Assembly: GCA_963841715.1 (NCBI GenBank)
Contig: CAWJDP010000001.1
Location: forward strand, 620,001-684,000
Source: DASPWW01 sp963841715
GTDB lineage: Bacteria > Actinomycetota > Thermoleophilia > Solirubrobacterales > 70-9
DNA: 64,000 bases
Reading direction: 5' to 3'
A model generated the notes under the pieces. The model was not told the origin of the DNA, searched no databases, and saw only the letters and a list, made by a program, of their open reading frames with translations. The number at the start of each line of letters is the position of its first letter. The stretch's first letter is position 1. A program made the translations under genes and the position numbers. Below are positions 17,044 through 25,627 of this stretch, in pieces.

Positions 17044-17843
17044 CGTGATCGCGAACGAGAGTGGGGGCGCGCCTCAAGGATGACGACCGTCGATCCGAGG
17101 TGCGCGGTCGTCGCCGGGACCTCGCGCCGCGCGGCGGCGCGCAGGCCGATGTCGGCCGCCTCGCGCTCGAGCCGCGTCGGGGGGACGAGGTTGAACCGGT
17201 TTGTGTGAACCCGGGTCTGGTGGCGGCCGTCGGGCGAGACGACCTCGCGCAGGCGGTCGACCGAGATCGCGTCCGGGCTGCGGTCGACGGCGAGCGGGCG
17301 GCTCGACAGCACCCAGCCGTCGAACTCGCGCATGTCGGGGACGACCTCGCGGTTGAGAGCCAGCTTCCCGGGTGGGCCCGCGACCTCCTCGGGCCCGATC
17401 AGCGTCGCCGCGAGGACGCCGGCCGGGGCGAGGTGCGCCGCGCACCGCGTGAGCATCCGCCGCCGCCCCTCGGGTTCGAGCTCCTGGGCGAGGTGAAGCG
17501 GGGCGATGATCAGCCCGAAGCTCTGGCCGATCGAGAACTCGGCGGCGTCGGCGCGGCCCGCGCGCACCGTCGCGCCCTTGCGCTCGGCGCGGGCGCGGAC
17601 CTCGTCGACGAGCACCGGGTCGATGTCGATCGCCCAGGTTGGGTTGGTGCGCGCGAGCCACAGGGCAACGCGGCCGATCCCGCACCCGAGCTCGAGCACC
17701 GGGCCGTCGGCGCCGTCGGCGAGCTCGCGCCACAGCGGCAGGTCCGCCTGGTAGGAGCCGTAGTCGACCTCCTGCCACAGCACCGGGTCCCAGGGGTCAA
17801 ACGCGGGCGCCCTGCGGCGCGGGCGCTCGCGGCTCGAGCTCAC
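17040..17843 (-). CDS. Class I SAM-dependent methyltransferase inserted in the murT-gatD operon
   Basis: A 267-residue protein with a Rossmann methyltransferase core: motif I VLELGCGIGRVALWLA (residues 49-64), the acidic end of strand 2 in AIDIDP, and LIIAPLHLAQ as motif IV. The N-terminus (FDPWDPVLWQEVDYGSYQAD) and C-terminal beta region (HTNRFNLVPPTRLEREAADIG) resemble small-molecule methyltransferases. It lies 12 bases after murT and overlaps gatD by four bases, an unusual intrusion in a normally adjacent pair. A target in peptidoglycan precursors or another envelope molecule is suggested by context only. Confidence 0.85.
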   Translation of the reverse strand: MSSSRERPRRRAPAFDPWDPVLWQEVDYGSYQADLPLWRELADGADGPVLELGCGIGRVALWLARTNPTWAIDIDPVLVDEVRARAERKGATVRAGRADAAEFSIGQSFGLIIAPLHLAQELEPEGRRRMLTRCAAHLAPAGVLAATLIGPEEVAGPPGKLALNREVVPDMREFDGWVLSSRPLAVDRSPDAISVDRLREVVSPDGRHQTRVHTNRFNLVPPTRLEREAADIGLRAAARREVPATTAHLGSTVVILEARPHSRSRSR

Positions 17844-17855
17844 GCCCTCACTCCC

Positions 17856-19292
17856 TCACGCCCAGTACTCACGCGCGAGCCCGCGGTCCGCGAGCAGGTT
17901 GCGGAGCTCGAGCAGCGCCGTGTAGGTGGGGAGGGCGAACAGGCGTCCATCGGATCGTTCGAGCGCCGCGTCCAGCGAGTTCCGCACGTCGCCCTCGACC
18001 TCGATCGCCTCCGGCGGCCAGCCCGCGTACTTCAGCCGCACCGCCATCTCGGGCGCCCGGGTCCCGGCGCAGACGACGCTCCGCACCGAGTCGGCCAGCA
18101 GCTCGAAGTCGGCGTCCCAGACCCAGGAGACGTCGCGCCCGTCGGCGATGCGGTCGTTGAGCGCCAGCCACAGGTCGAGCCCGTCGGCGCCGCGGTCTCG
18201 GCGCTCGTTCTCGAGCGCCAGCGTCCGCAGGACCTCGTTCGCACCCGCCGGGTTCTTGATCAGCAGGATCGAGACCGCGGTGCCGGAGACCTCGATCGTC
18301 TCAACGCGCCCGAAAACCGCCTCCATCGCCTCGAGACCGGAGCGAATCGCCTCAAGGCCAAGGCCGAGCCGAAGCGCGGCCGAGACCGCAGCGAGGGCGT
18401 TGTAGACGTTGTAGAGGCCGGGGAGAGGGAGCCGCAGCGTGAGGTCTCCCGCGGGGGTGCGCAGCTCGACCCGCGAACCGTCGATGCCGTCGAGCTCGAT
18501 TCGCGTCGCGGCGACGTCGGGCGTCGGGCGCCCGGCACCGCACTCCGGGCAGGAGTAGTGGCCGAGGTGACCGACGAACGCGCGCTCGTACGCGTACGGG
18601 GCCCCGCAGCGGCGGCAGTGCTTGGCATCGTGGGCGTGCTGGAGCTTGGGCAGAGCTTGGCTCGCGTCGTCGATGCCAAAGAAGGTGATCCCCGGGCGGC
18701 GCTCCCCGTCGGCATCGCGGCCGAGGTCGGCGACGAGCGGGTCGTCGGCGTTGAGCGCGAATTCGGTTCGCCCGGCGCGAGCCTCGACGAGCCGCGCCCA
18801 CTCGTCCGCGAGGTGCTCGAGCTCGCCGTAGCGGTCGAGCTGGTCGCGGAACAGGTTCCCGAGCACGATCAGCCCGGGGTCAAGCTGCTCCGCGACGCGA
18901 GGAAGCCACGCCTCGTCGACCTCGAACAGACCCTCGTCGCCGCGCTGCTCGAGGAGCGCGGTCGCAACCCCCCAGGTCATGTTCGAGCCGGCTCGGTTGT
19001 GGACGGGCACGCGGCCAGCGCCGCGCAGCGCCGCCGCGATCATCCCAGCGGTCGTTGTCTTCCCATTCGTCGCGCTGACGATCGTCGTCCCGGCGGACAG
19101 CGAGGAGCCGAGGCGGGAGATCGCATCCGGGGCGAGGCGGAGCAGCACCCGTCCAGGGAGCGTCGTGCCCCCGCCGCGGCCGCTGCGCCGGCTCACCGCC
19201 CCCGTCAGCCGCGCGAGCGCGAGCTTCGGTCCGAACAGGGCGCCTCGCCGGACGGCCGGGCGCCCGTTCGAGCCCCCGTCGTCCCTGCTCAC
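17856..19292 (-). CDS. murT: Lipid II isoglutaminyl synthase, ATP-dependent subunit MurT
   Basis: A 478-residue Mur-ligase-like protein. The P-loop is in VSATNGKTTTAGMIAAAL, the central domain has DEAWLPRVAEQLDPGLIVLGNLFRDQLDRYGE, and a zinc ribbon with CRRCG and CPECG separates MurT from ordinary Mur ligases. The C-terminal domain (DUF1727) includes IKNPAGANEVLRTL. MurT activates D-glutamate in lipid II and uses ammonia from GatD. It overlaps the upstream lipid kinase gene by four bases, so the operon likely runs lipid kinase-murT-methyltransferase-gatD. Confidence 0.94.
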   Translation of the reverse strand: MSRDDGGSNGRPAVRRGALFGPKLALARLTGAVSRRSGRGGGTTLPGRVLLRLAPDAISRLGSSLSAGTTIVSATNGKTTTAGMIAAALRGAGRVPVHNRAGSNMTWGVATALLEQRGDEGLFEVDEAWLPRVAEQLDPGLIVLGNLFRDQLDRYGELEHLADEWARLVEARAGRTEFALNADDPLVADLGRDADGERRPGITFFGIDDASQALPKLQHAHDAKHCRRCGAPYAYERAFVGHLGHYSCPECGAGRPTPDVAATRIELDGIDGSRVELRTPAGDLTLRLPLPGLYNVYNALAAVSAALRLGLGLEAIRSGLEAMEAVFGRVETIEVSGTAVSILLIKNPAGANEVLRTLALENERRDRGADGLDLWLALNDRIADGRDVSWVWDADFELLADSVRSVVCAGTRAPEMAVRLKYAGWPPEAIEVEGDVRNSLDAALERSDGRLFALPTYTALLELRNLLADRGLAREYWA

Positions 19293-20206
19293 GCCTTCGG
19301 GTCGTCGTCGGGGTCGCGTAGCGGCCCGGGAGGCGCGATCACGCCGAGCCGGGCGGGGCGGACGCGAATCGTCGCCGGAAGGTCGGTCGCATGCTCGCCG
19401 TCCGCGTAGACGGCAAACGGGCGGTCGGCGCGAATCTCGACCCGCGCGCCCCGGTAGAGGCTGACCTCGTCCTCGCCGATGTGGGTCCCCTTGAACACCT
19501 TCGGCAGGTTAGCCACGAAGCGAAGCTTGCCGACCGCGCCGGTGTTGACGACCTCGACGCGGCCGTCGTCGAGCTCGGCGTCCGGGGCGACGAACATCCC
19601 GCCCCCGTAGGCGCGGCTGTTCGCCACCGCGACGGAGTAGCCGCTGAAGCGGTGCTTCTCACCGTCAACCGAGACCTCGAAGCTCGCGGGCTTCCACTCG
19701 ATCAGGGTCCTGATCGCCGCGTAGGCGTAGACGAGGTTTCCACGCACCAGCTTCGCTTCGTTGGCGATCCTGTTCGCTACGGAGTCAAAGCCGCAGCTCG
19801 CGATGCACAGATACGGGTGCCCGTTGACCTCGGCGACGTCGATCTCGCGAACGTTGCCGGCCGCGATCACGTCCGCGGCCCGGTCGACCTCGGTCGGAAT
19901 TCCCAGTACCCGCGCGAGGTCGTTTCCGCGCCCGCCCGGGATCACGCCGATAGGCGTCTCCGTCCCCGCGAGCGCACCGCCGATCTGGCCGATCAACCCG
20001 TCGCCGCTCATCACCACCGGGATCTCGCCGCGCGCCGCTGCGGCCTTCGCCTTCTCGACGCCGTCGTCGAGGCTCTCGGTGACGATCGCCTCGAACTCGA
20101 TCCCGCGGCGCTCGAGCGCGAGCTCGACCGGGGCCCGCAGCTTTCCCGCACGCCCGCCTCCCGCCGAAGGGTTGACGAGCAGCAGGTACCGACGCTCGGC
20201 GGCCAT
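19289..20206 (-). CDS. Diacylglycerol-kinase-like lipid kinase (DAGK catalytic domain)
   Basis: A 305-residue protein of the DgkB/YegS family, which phosphorylate diacylglycerol, sphingoid bases or related lipids. Visible signatures: LLVNPSAGGGRAGK at the N-terminus, VVMSGDGLIGQIGGAL (SGDG in place of the common GGDGT), IGVIPGGRGNDLARVLGIP, and FAVYADGEHATDLPATIRVRP at the end. First gene of the murT-gatD operon, so it may recycle diacylglycerol released during envelope synthesis; that link is inference. The ATG follows a TAGGTT hexamer by six bases. Confidence 0.88.
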   Translation of the reverse strand: MAAERRYLLLVNPSAGGGRAGKLRAPVELALERRGIEFEAIVTESLDDGVEKAKAAAARGEIPVVMSGDGLIGQIGGALAGTETPIGVIPGGRGNDLARVLGIPTEVDRAADVIAAGNVREIDVAEVNGHPYLCIASCGFDSVANRIANEAKLVRGNLVYAYAAIRTLIEWKPASFEVSVDGEKHRFSGYSVAVANSRAYGGGMFVAPDAELDDGRVEVVNTGAVGKLRFVANLPKVFKGTHIGEDEVSLYRGARVEIRADRPFAVYADGEHATDLPATIRVRPARLGVIAPPGPLRDPDDDPKA

Positions 20207-20212
20207 GGCTGG

Positions 20213-20218
20213 AACCTA
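20213..20218 (-). promoter_or_regulatory. -10 element TAGGTT, leaderless promoter of the lipid kinase-murT-gatD operon
   Basis: On the minus strand TAGGTT ends six bases before the ATG at 20206. It is divergent from the peroxiredoxin promoter 17 bases away. Confidence 0.4.
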
Positions 20219-20234
20219 CACGCGCGTGGGTGGT

Positions 20235-20240
20235 TAGGCT
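20235..20240 (+). promoter_or_regulatory. -10 element TAGGCT of the peroxiredoxin operon
   Basis: TAGGCT lies 20 bases before the ATG at 20261, leaving room for a short leader with the weak ribosome-binding sequence GGTGGG. Confidence 0.35.
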
Positions 20241-20260
20241 CAGATGGTGGGTGGACTCAG

Positions 20261-20716
20261 ATGAACAAGGTCGAGGTCGGAGACGAAGCTCCAGGGTTTG
20301 AGCTTCCGGGGAGCGACGGCAGGACCTACCGGCTCGCCGACTACCGCGGCGGGACGGTGATCCTGGCCTTCTACCCCGGCGACTTCACTCCGGTGTGCAC
20401 GCGCCAGTTCTGCTCCTATCGAGACGGCCAGGACCACCTCGACGATCTCGGCGTCGACGTGCTCGGGATCTCGCCCCAGAGCACCGAGTCTCACGAGCGC
20501 TTCACGAGCAAGTACGGGCTCACCGTCCCGCTGCTGGCCGATGAGCACCGCGAGGTGATCAGGCGCTACGGCGTGCTCGCGCCGGGCGGGCTCGTCCGCC
20601 GCTCGATCTTCATCGTCGATTCAGACGGAATCGTTCGCTTCCGCCACGTTGCGCTGCTCGGCCTCCACTACAAGGACGTCGACGACCTCGGCAAGGCCCT
20701 GGCCCATCTGAGGTGA
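20261..20716 (+). CDS. Peroxiredoxin (BCP/AhpC-TSA type)
   Basis: A 151-residue thioredoxin-fold peroxidase reducing hydrogen peroxide and organic hydroperoxides. The peroxidatic cysteine is in FTPVCTRQFCSYRD, with a second cysteine five residues later as in many bacterioferritin-comigratory proteins. AFYPGDFTP and the LGISPQSTESHERFTSKYGL segment are typical. A much longer open frame upstream runs over divergent sequence and is not credible; the ATG at 20261 gives the standard N-terminus (KVEVGDEAPGFELPGSDG). It overlaps the next gene by four bases, heading a coupled four-gene run. Confidence 0.93.
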   Translation: MNKVEVGDEAPGFELPGSDGRTYRLADYRGGTVILAFYPGDFTPVCTRQFCSYRDGQDHLDDLGVDVLGISPQSTESHERFTSKYGLTVPLLADEHREVIRRYGVLAPGGLVRRSIFIVDSDGIVRFRHVALLGLHYKDVDDLGKALAHLR

Positions 20717-21501
20717 GTGAGCGCCTCGCGCAGCGCCCGAGCGGCCTCCTGCTCGATCTCGACGGCGTCCTCTACGTCGAGGACGAGGCCGTCGCGGGCG
20801 CGGTCGACGCCGTCGCGACGCTTCGCGCCGAAGGGCTTGAGCTTCGCTTCGTCACCAACACGACGGCGCGCTCGCGCGCGCAGACCCTTGCCCGACTCGA
20901 GCGGCTCGGATTCGAGGTCGAGGAGAACGAGCTCGTGACGCCCGCGGCGCTCGCCCGCCGCCACTGCGTCGACTCTGACCGTCGCCGCGTCGCCCTGATC
21001 ATGAACGAGGACGTGAAGCGCGACTTCGAGGGCCTCGAGGAGGTCGACGAGAAGCCCGACGCTGTGATCATGGGCGACCTCGGCGAGGCGTTCGGGTTCG
21101 AGATCCTCAACCGCGCGTTCCGCATGGTCATGGACGGCGCCGAGCTCGTCGCGCTGCAGAAGAACCGCTTCTGGCTCACCCCCGACGGCCTCTCGCTCGA
21201 CGCCGGCCCGTTCGTCGTCGCGGTCGAGTACGCGAGCGGCAAGCAGGCTCTCGTCGTCGGCAAGCCCTCGCCGGGCTTCTTCGCACTCGTACTGGACGAT
21301 CTCGGACGCGCCGCGGATGAGGTCGCGATGGTCGGCGACGACGTCGAGACCGATGTCGGCGGGGCGATCGGCGCCGGCCTCGCCGGGATCCTCGTGCGGA
21401 CCGGCAAGTACCGCGAGGACTTCGTCCGCGAGTCCGGGATCGAGCCGAGCGCGACCGTCGACTCGATCGCCGACGTACCGGAGCTGGTGGGAGCGGCGTG
21501 A
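20713..21501 (+). CDS. HAD-superfamily hydrolase, class IIA (NagD/LHPP-like)
   Basis: A 262-residue phosphatase-like protein. The nucleophile Asp15 and acid Asp17 are in LLLDLDGVLYVEDE; RFVTNTTARSR is motif II, VGKPSPGFF motif III, and VGDDVETDVGGAIGAGL motif IV with the Mg-binding aspartates. The cap is of the IIA type, as in NagD, pyridoxal phosphatase and LHPP. Substrate unknown. Start is GTG overlapping the peroxiredoxin stop (GTGA), and its own stop overlaps the next gene. Confidence 0.88.
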   Translation: MSERLAQRPSGLLLDLDGVLYVEDEAVAGAVDAVATLRAEGLELRFVTNTTARSRAQTLARLERLGFEVEENELVTPAALARRHCVDSDRRRVALIMNEDVKRDFEGLEEVDEKPDAVIMGDLGEAFGFEILNRAFRMVMDGAELVALQKNRFWLTPDGLSLDAGPFVVAVEYASGKQALVVGKPSPGFFALVLDDLGRAADEVAMVGDDVETDVGGAIGAGLAGILVRTGKYREDFVRESGIEPSATVDSIADVPELVGAA

Positions 21502-22364
21502 CTCTCGACCCGCAGCCGTTCTCGGTCGACCGGGACGGGTTTGCGCTCGCCGCCGAGGCGGCGGGCGAGGGCCCGGCCGTCCTGCTCGCGCACGGGATCA
21601 CCGCCAGCCGCCGTTACGTCGTCCACGGCTCGAAGGCCCTGCCGCGGGCCGGCCACGCCACGATCGCCTACGACGCGCGCGGCCACGGCGAGTCCGACCC
21701 CGCGCCGGCCGGAGCCGGCTACGCCTACGCCGAGCTCGTCGCCGACCTCGATGCGGTGATCGCCGCGCGGGCGGGGGAGGGGCCGCCGGTCATCGCCGGC
21801 CACTCGATGGGGGCCCACACGGTCATCGCCTACGCGCTCGAGAACGCCGACCGCGTCGCGGGCGTGGTCGCGATCTGCCCCGCCTTCAACGGCCTTCCGG
21901 CAAGCGACGAGAGGCTGCGCAACTGGGACGAGCTCGCCGACGGCCTCGAGAGCGGTGGCGTCGACGGCTTCCTGCGCGCGTACGAGGCGCAGGGGCTCGA
22001 TCCCAAGTGGCGCGACACCCTGATCAGGATCACCCGCGAGCGCCTCGAGACCCACCGCCACCCCGAGGCGGTCGCGCGGGCTCTCCGCGAGGTCCCGCGC
22101 TCGATGCCGTTCGAGGACCTCGACGAGCTCGAGTTCCTCGACGTCCCGGCGCTTGTCGTTGCGAGCCACGACGAGGCCGATCCCGGCCATCCCCACGCGG
22201 TGGCCGAAGAGTACGCGCGCCGGATCCCGGACGCGCGGCTGATCGGCGAGCGCGCGGGAGACTCGCCGCTCGCCTGGCAGGGGGGCCGGCTCTCGCGCGA
22301 GATCGCGGCATTCTGCGCCCAGGGCGCCGTCGTCGAGCGCGCCGGGAGACCGAGCCCGCGGTGA
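21498..22364 (+). CDS. Alpha/beta hydrolase
   Basis: A 288-residue alpha/beta hydrolase. The oxyanion-loop motif LLAHGITASRR is near residue 31, and nucleophile Ser103 lies in the elbow AGHSMGAH. The acid is probably in VVASHDEADPGHPH, which also supplies a candidate His. The family covers esterases, lipases, haloperoxidases and C-C hydrolases. The GTG start overlaps the preceding HAD gene and its end overlaps the acetyltransferase gene. The specific reaction is not evident. Confidence 0.85.
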   Translation: MTLDPQPFSVDRDGFALAAEAAGEGPAVLLAHGITASRRYVVHGSKALPRAGHATIAYDARGHGESDPAPAGAGYAYAELVADLDAVIAARAGEGPPVIAGHSMGAHTVIAYALENADRVAGVVAICPAFNGLPASDERLRNWDELADGLESGGVDGFLRAYEAQGLDPKWRDTLIRITRERLETHRHPEAVARALREVPRSMPFEDLDELEFLDVPALVVASHDEADPGHPHAVAEEYARRIPDARLIGERAGDSPLAWQGGRLSREIAAFCAQGAVVERAGRPSPR

Positions 22365-22867
22365 GCGGCGAGATCGAGATCCGCGCTGCGACGATCGACG
22401 ACGTCGACGCGATCGTCCGCATCAACCAGCGCAGCGCGAGCGAGGGCTTCGGAGAGGCAGCGCCCGAGTTCCCGATCGTCGATACCCGCGAGCTCCGGAG
22501 CCGCGTCGCGGCGTCGCTCGCCCGCGCCGAGGCCGAGGAGCTCCTCGCGGAACGCGACGGCCGCGTCGTCGGCCTGATCGTCGTCGGGTTGAGCCGCGAC
22601 CCCGACGCGCCCACGAACGGCGGCGAGGTCCGCGCCCTCTACGTCGACCCGCCCGCGTGGCGCACCGGCGTCGGAAGCGCGCTGCTCGCCGCAGGCCTCG
22701 AGGTCCTGCGTGACTCCGGATATGTCGCCGCGGCGCTGTGGTCGTTCGCCGAGAACTCGCGCGCGAACGACTTCTACGAGGACCAGGGCTTCGAGCGCGA
22801 CGGGGCCGAGCAGCGCCGCGAGGAGTTCGGCGGCGTTCTCGAGGTCCGCTACCGACGCACGATCTGA
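22361..22867 (+). CDS. GNAT-family N-acetyltransferase
   Basis: A 168-residue GCN5-related acetyltransferase that moves an acetyl group from acetyl-CoA to an amine. The N-terminal strand-helix is IRAATIDDVDAIVRINQRS; the acetyl-CoA pyrophosphate loop is in ALYVDPPAWRTGVGSALL (V-x-P-x-x-R-x-x-G-x-G), and ENSRANDFYEDQGFERDG is the classic C-terminal motif. Start GTG overlaps the hydrolase stop. A longer frame upstream only shadows the hydrolase gene. Confidence 0.9.
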   Translation: MSGEIEIRAATIDDVDAIVRINQRSASEGFGEAAPEFPIVDTRELRSRVAASLARAEAEELLAERDGRVVGLIVVGLSRDPDAPTNGGEVRALYVDPPAWRTGVGSALLAAGLEVLRDSGYVAAALWSFAENSRANDFYEDQGFERDGAEQRREEFGGVLEVRYRRTI

Positions 22868-22887
22868 CCCGAAAACCCGACCATGAA

Positions 22888-22893
22888 TATCCT
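22888..22893 (+). promoter_or_regulatory. -10 element TATCCT before the PRC-barrel gene
   Basis: TATCCT ends nine bases before the ATG at 22903 in a short stretch that is locally less GC-rich. Confidence 0.35.
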
Positions 22894-22902
22894 TCTACGA
22901 GA

Positions 22903-23235
22903 ATGATTGACGACGGCCAGGCGATTCACTACGCGGCGATCGAGCGGGGGACGCCCGTGTACTCGGTCGACGAGGTCCAGGTCGGGACGGTGGCGGAGGT
23001 GCTCGACAACTACCGCGAGCACATCCTCGACGGGTTCGTGATCAAGATGTCCAACGGACATCTCCGGTTCGTCGACGCCCCCGAGGTCAAGCGCACCGCC
23101 GAGCGCGGCGTCACGCTGACGATCGACGCCGACGCGGTCGCGGAGCTCCCGCCGCCCGAGAAGGGCATCGCCGGCTTCAACCCGGCGCAAGCGGCAAAGG
23201 GCTTCGGGCGCCTGTTCGGCAAGCGCGCCCGCTGA
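22903..23235 (+). CDS. PRC-barrel-like small protein
   Basis: A 110-residue protein whose first 75 residues form a PRC-barrel-like fold: GTPVYSVDEVQVGTVAEVLD, then LDGFVIKMSNGHLRFVDAPEVKRTAERG. Such domains occur in RimM, photosynthetic reaction-centre H subunits and stress-related actinobacterial proteins, where they bind protein partners. The C-terminal tail (KGIAGFNPAQAAKGFGRLFG) is basic. Role unknown. The ATG at 22903 is preferred because in-frame sequence further upstream overlaps the acetyltransferase gene. Confidence 0.7.
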   Translation: MIDDGQAIHYAAIERGTPVYSVDEVQVGTVAEVLDNYREHILDGFVIKMSNGHLRFVDAPEVKRTAERGVTLTIDADAVAELPPPEKGIAGFNPAQAAKGFGRLFGKRAR

Positions 23236-23238
23236 GCA

Positions 23239-23514
23239 GCGGCTGGACCTGCACCTGCTGGAGCGCGGGCGTGCCCAGTCGTAGATGCTTGTCGTTCTTC
23301 TTCGGCGCCTTCATCTTCTTGCGCTCGACGACCCTGCGGAAGTGCTTGTCCTTCGCGACCTCGAGCGTCAGCAGCGAGTCGTGCTTGATCTCGCTCAGGC
23401 GCGTTCACAGCCTGATCGCCTTCGGGTTCGGGAGCCCCGTCGCGACCCCATGCGCAAACTTGCCCTCGCGCGCGACGGGGAGGTGCCGCCCCCGGGCCAG
23501 ATTGTCCTTGCGCC
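23239..23514 (-). pseudogene. Possible lysine-rich gene remnant with an in-frame TGA
   Basis: There is no intact gene here. On the minus strand one frame reads KDNLARGRHLPVAREGKFAH and on to PNPKAIRL, meets TGA at 23405-23407, and continues in the same frame with TRLSEIKHDSLLTLEVAKDK and a KKMKAPKKNDKHLRLG segment. The even use of AAG, GAG and CTC codons looks coding, unlike the neighbouring shadow frames. No start codon is visible. It may be the decayed end of a gene, or low-complexity sequence downstream of the esterase-like gene. No family recognised. Confidence 0.3.
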
Positions 23515-25590
23515 CTAGGGCGTGAACGCGTCCGTGTGGCACGGGGCGCCGCCGCAGACGTCGATCAGGCTCCCCGGGTTGCTCAGGAACGCGGATGTCT
23601 GGTTCCGCGCCGCGACCGTGTTGCGGGGGTCGCTGTGCGGGTCGGTCTCGCCCGGGACGCTGTTGTCCGTCACCGGAGGCAGGTTCGTCGTCGGCGGCGG
23701 GTTGACCCGCCCGGGCCCGCTGTCCCAGATCACGATCGCCGAGCCGTCGAACGGGAAGCTCGAGATCGCGGGGATCCCATAGAACAGGTTCTGATCCTGG
23801 GTTCGGTCCGGATCGAGCGCCGGCTCATACGCGCTCGCGCCGATCGTCCGCGCCTCGACAGTCGCCGCGTACTGGCTCACCTGATGGTCGCCGTAGGCGA
23901 TCTGCATCATCACGTTGTGGGTTGGGGTGTTGGGCAGCGCCGTGCTCGTCATCTGCTGCGCGTAGCCGTCGGGCTCGCCGCGGTCCCAGACCTGCGCCAT
24001 CAGCGACAGGATCAGCGGGTCGAGCGAGTTGTCCGAATAGCCGGTCGAACCCGACGACGCGAACAGGAACGGCTGATATGTGGCGAAGTCGGTGCTGCGC
24101 TGGAGCAGCAGGCCACCGTAGTTCATCCCCGAGACGCCGAGCACGGCCCGCGTCCAGTCGGGGGCGATCGCGGTCGTGAAGCCGCCCAGGATTCCGCCCT
24201 GGCTGTTGCCGTCCCAGTACAGGTTCGACGTGTCGAGCAGGCCCTGGAAGTTCGAGTTCGACGCGAGCCCCTGCGGGTTGTCCATCAGACGCCCGAGCAG
24301 GAGCTGGTTCAGCCCGCCCTGTTCCAGGCGATCGACGTCGGCCGGGAAGTAGTTCAGGTCCCCAAGCGCCTTGATCGCGGACGGGATGTCATCCGACGAG
24401 AAGCCCCAGAAGTTCGAGGCGCAGAGGACGATGTCGTGCTCCTCGGCGAGCTTGCGCTGCGGACTCGACTCGACCTCGCCGGCGTCGCCGAGCAGGCCGT
24501 GGCCGTACAGCGACAGGCGCGCGGGTTGGGTTTGGGCGGCCTTCGGGACGATGCAGTCGAAGTTCGCCGTCCCGGTGTTGCCCGGGATCTGGGTCGGCAG
24601 CGCGTCGGGCTTCGTCGAGTCGTAGTGGAAGCCGGCGCTGCCGGGCGTGCACCCCTGCTGGTCGAGATAGCAGGGGACCGTGAACGTCCCCTTGACGATC
24701 CGCAGCAGGCTGGTGTCCGACGGCGAGTTGTCGACAGAGGTGACCTGGAACTGCGGCGCATTGCCCTCGACCTTGCCGTTGCTGAGGTCGTTGTCGCCGA
24801 GCTGCGAGAACGCGTCGTCACGAATGCTCAGCATCCGGTCGGTGATGTTCGGCCGGCTCGCGACCGTGAAGTCCCACGCCTCGTAGAGGCTCTTGCGCTT
24901 GATCTTGGCCTTCTTCTTCAGCGGCTTGAAGATGTGCTTGTAGCGCTTGCGCTGCGACTTCTCGGCCTTCGGGAGCTTCTTGCCGTCGCGGAGCTTCTCG
25001 AACCACTTCGGCGCGTCGAGCTTGTTGCCGCTGGCGTCCTTGAGCTTGCGCATCGCGACGATGTACTTGTGCTTCTCGCGGAAGTTCACCGCGGGGTGGA
25101 TGAGGAGGTTCGTATTCTCGGGCGAGGTCGCGTGCGAGTCGAGCTCGGCCCAGATCGGCTGGCGCTTGCCCGTCTTCTTGTCGATGACGACGATCGGCGC
25201 CTTCTTCTCCTTGTACGACGCGAGATTCGTCAACGACGCCGGGTTCGTGTTCGCGAGCGCCTGCGGGTTGTCGAGGCCGGGCACGCGGACAACGATCATG
25301 CTCCCGGGGCTGAAGCCGTCGGAGCGGTTCCACTCGCCGGGGTTGACCGGCGTCCCGCCGTTGTTGACCGGCATCGCGTCCGCCGGCAGGTTCACGCGGC
25401 GGCCCGTCGGGGTCTTCTTGTCCTTCTTCGTGTAGAGGTTGTTCGGGAACGGGAGCAGGCAGGGCTCGGAGAAGATCTGGCAGTCGGCGCCGGCAGCTGA
25501 CGCGCCCGAGGGTGCGAGCAGCGCCGCTGCGACCACGCCGGCCACGATCAGCCCGGCCAGACGGCTTCGCCCGCTAACGGTCCCGCTCAT
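23515..25590 (-). CDS. Large secreted esterase-like alpha/beta hydrolase
   Basis: A 691-residue protein with a signal peptide (SRLAGLIVAGVVAAALLAPSGASA) and a nucleophile-elbow motif YWDGNSQGGILGG (Ser463), with YGHGLLGDAGE as a likely oxyanion-hole loop and YGDHQVSQYAAT as a candidate catalytic-His region. The middle (residues 195-235) is very lysine-rich. It looks like a lipase- or virulence-factor-lipase-like secreted hydrolase. The strong ribosome-binding site AAGGAGG precedes the ATG by seven bases. It lies 37 bases after the penicillin acylase gene on the same strand, so the two are probably cotranscribed and exported together. Substrate unknown. Confidence 0.72.
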   Translation of the reverse strand: MSGTVSGRSRLAGLIVAGVVAAALLAPSGASAAGADCQIFSEPCLLPFPNNLYTKKDKKTPTGRRVNLPADAMPVNNGGTPVNPGEWNRSDGFSPGSMIVVRVPGLDNPQALANTNPASLTNLASYKEKKAPIVVIDKKTGKRQPIWAELDSHATSPENTNLLIHPAVNFREKHKYIVAMRKLKDASGNKLDAPKWFEKLRDGKKLPKAEKSQRKRYKHIFKPLKKKAKIKRKSLYEAWDFTVASRPNITDRMLSIRDDAFSQLGDNDLSNGKVEGNAPQFQVTSVDNSPSDTSLLRIVKGTFTVPCYLDQQGCTPGSAGFHYDSTKPDALPTQIPGNTGTANFDCIVPKAAQTQPARLSLYGHGLLGDAGEVESSPQRKLAEEHDIVLCASNFWGFSSDDIPSAIKALGDLNYFPADVDRLEQGGLNQLLLGRLMDNPQGLASNSNFQGLLDTSNLYWDGNSQGGILGGFTTAIAPDWTRAVLGVSGMNYGGLLLQRSTDFATYQPFLFASSGSTGYSDNSLDPLILSLMAQVWDRGEPDGYAQQMTSTALPNTPTHNVMMQIAYGDHQVSQYAATVEARTIGASAYEPALDPDRTQDQNLFYGIPAISSFPFDGSAIVIWDSGPGRVNPPPTTNLPPVTDNSVPGETDPHSDPRNTVAARNQTSAFLSNPGSLIDVCGGAPCHTDAFTP

Positions 25591-25627
25591 TCAATTGCCT
25601 CCTTCGTCGTTCTCTGGCTCCACTCGC

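Noticed and set aside
23405..23407. Selenocysteine or stop-codon readthrough at the in-frame TGA
   Set aside because: No start codon, no SECIS-like hairpin and no recognisable selenoprotein family; gene decay is simpler.
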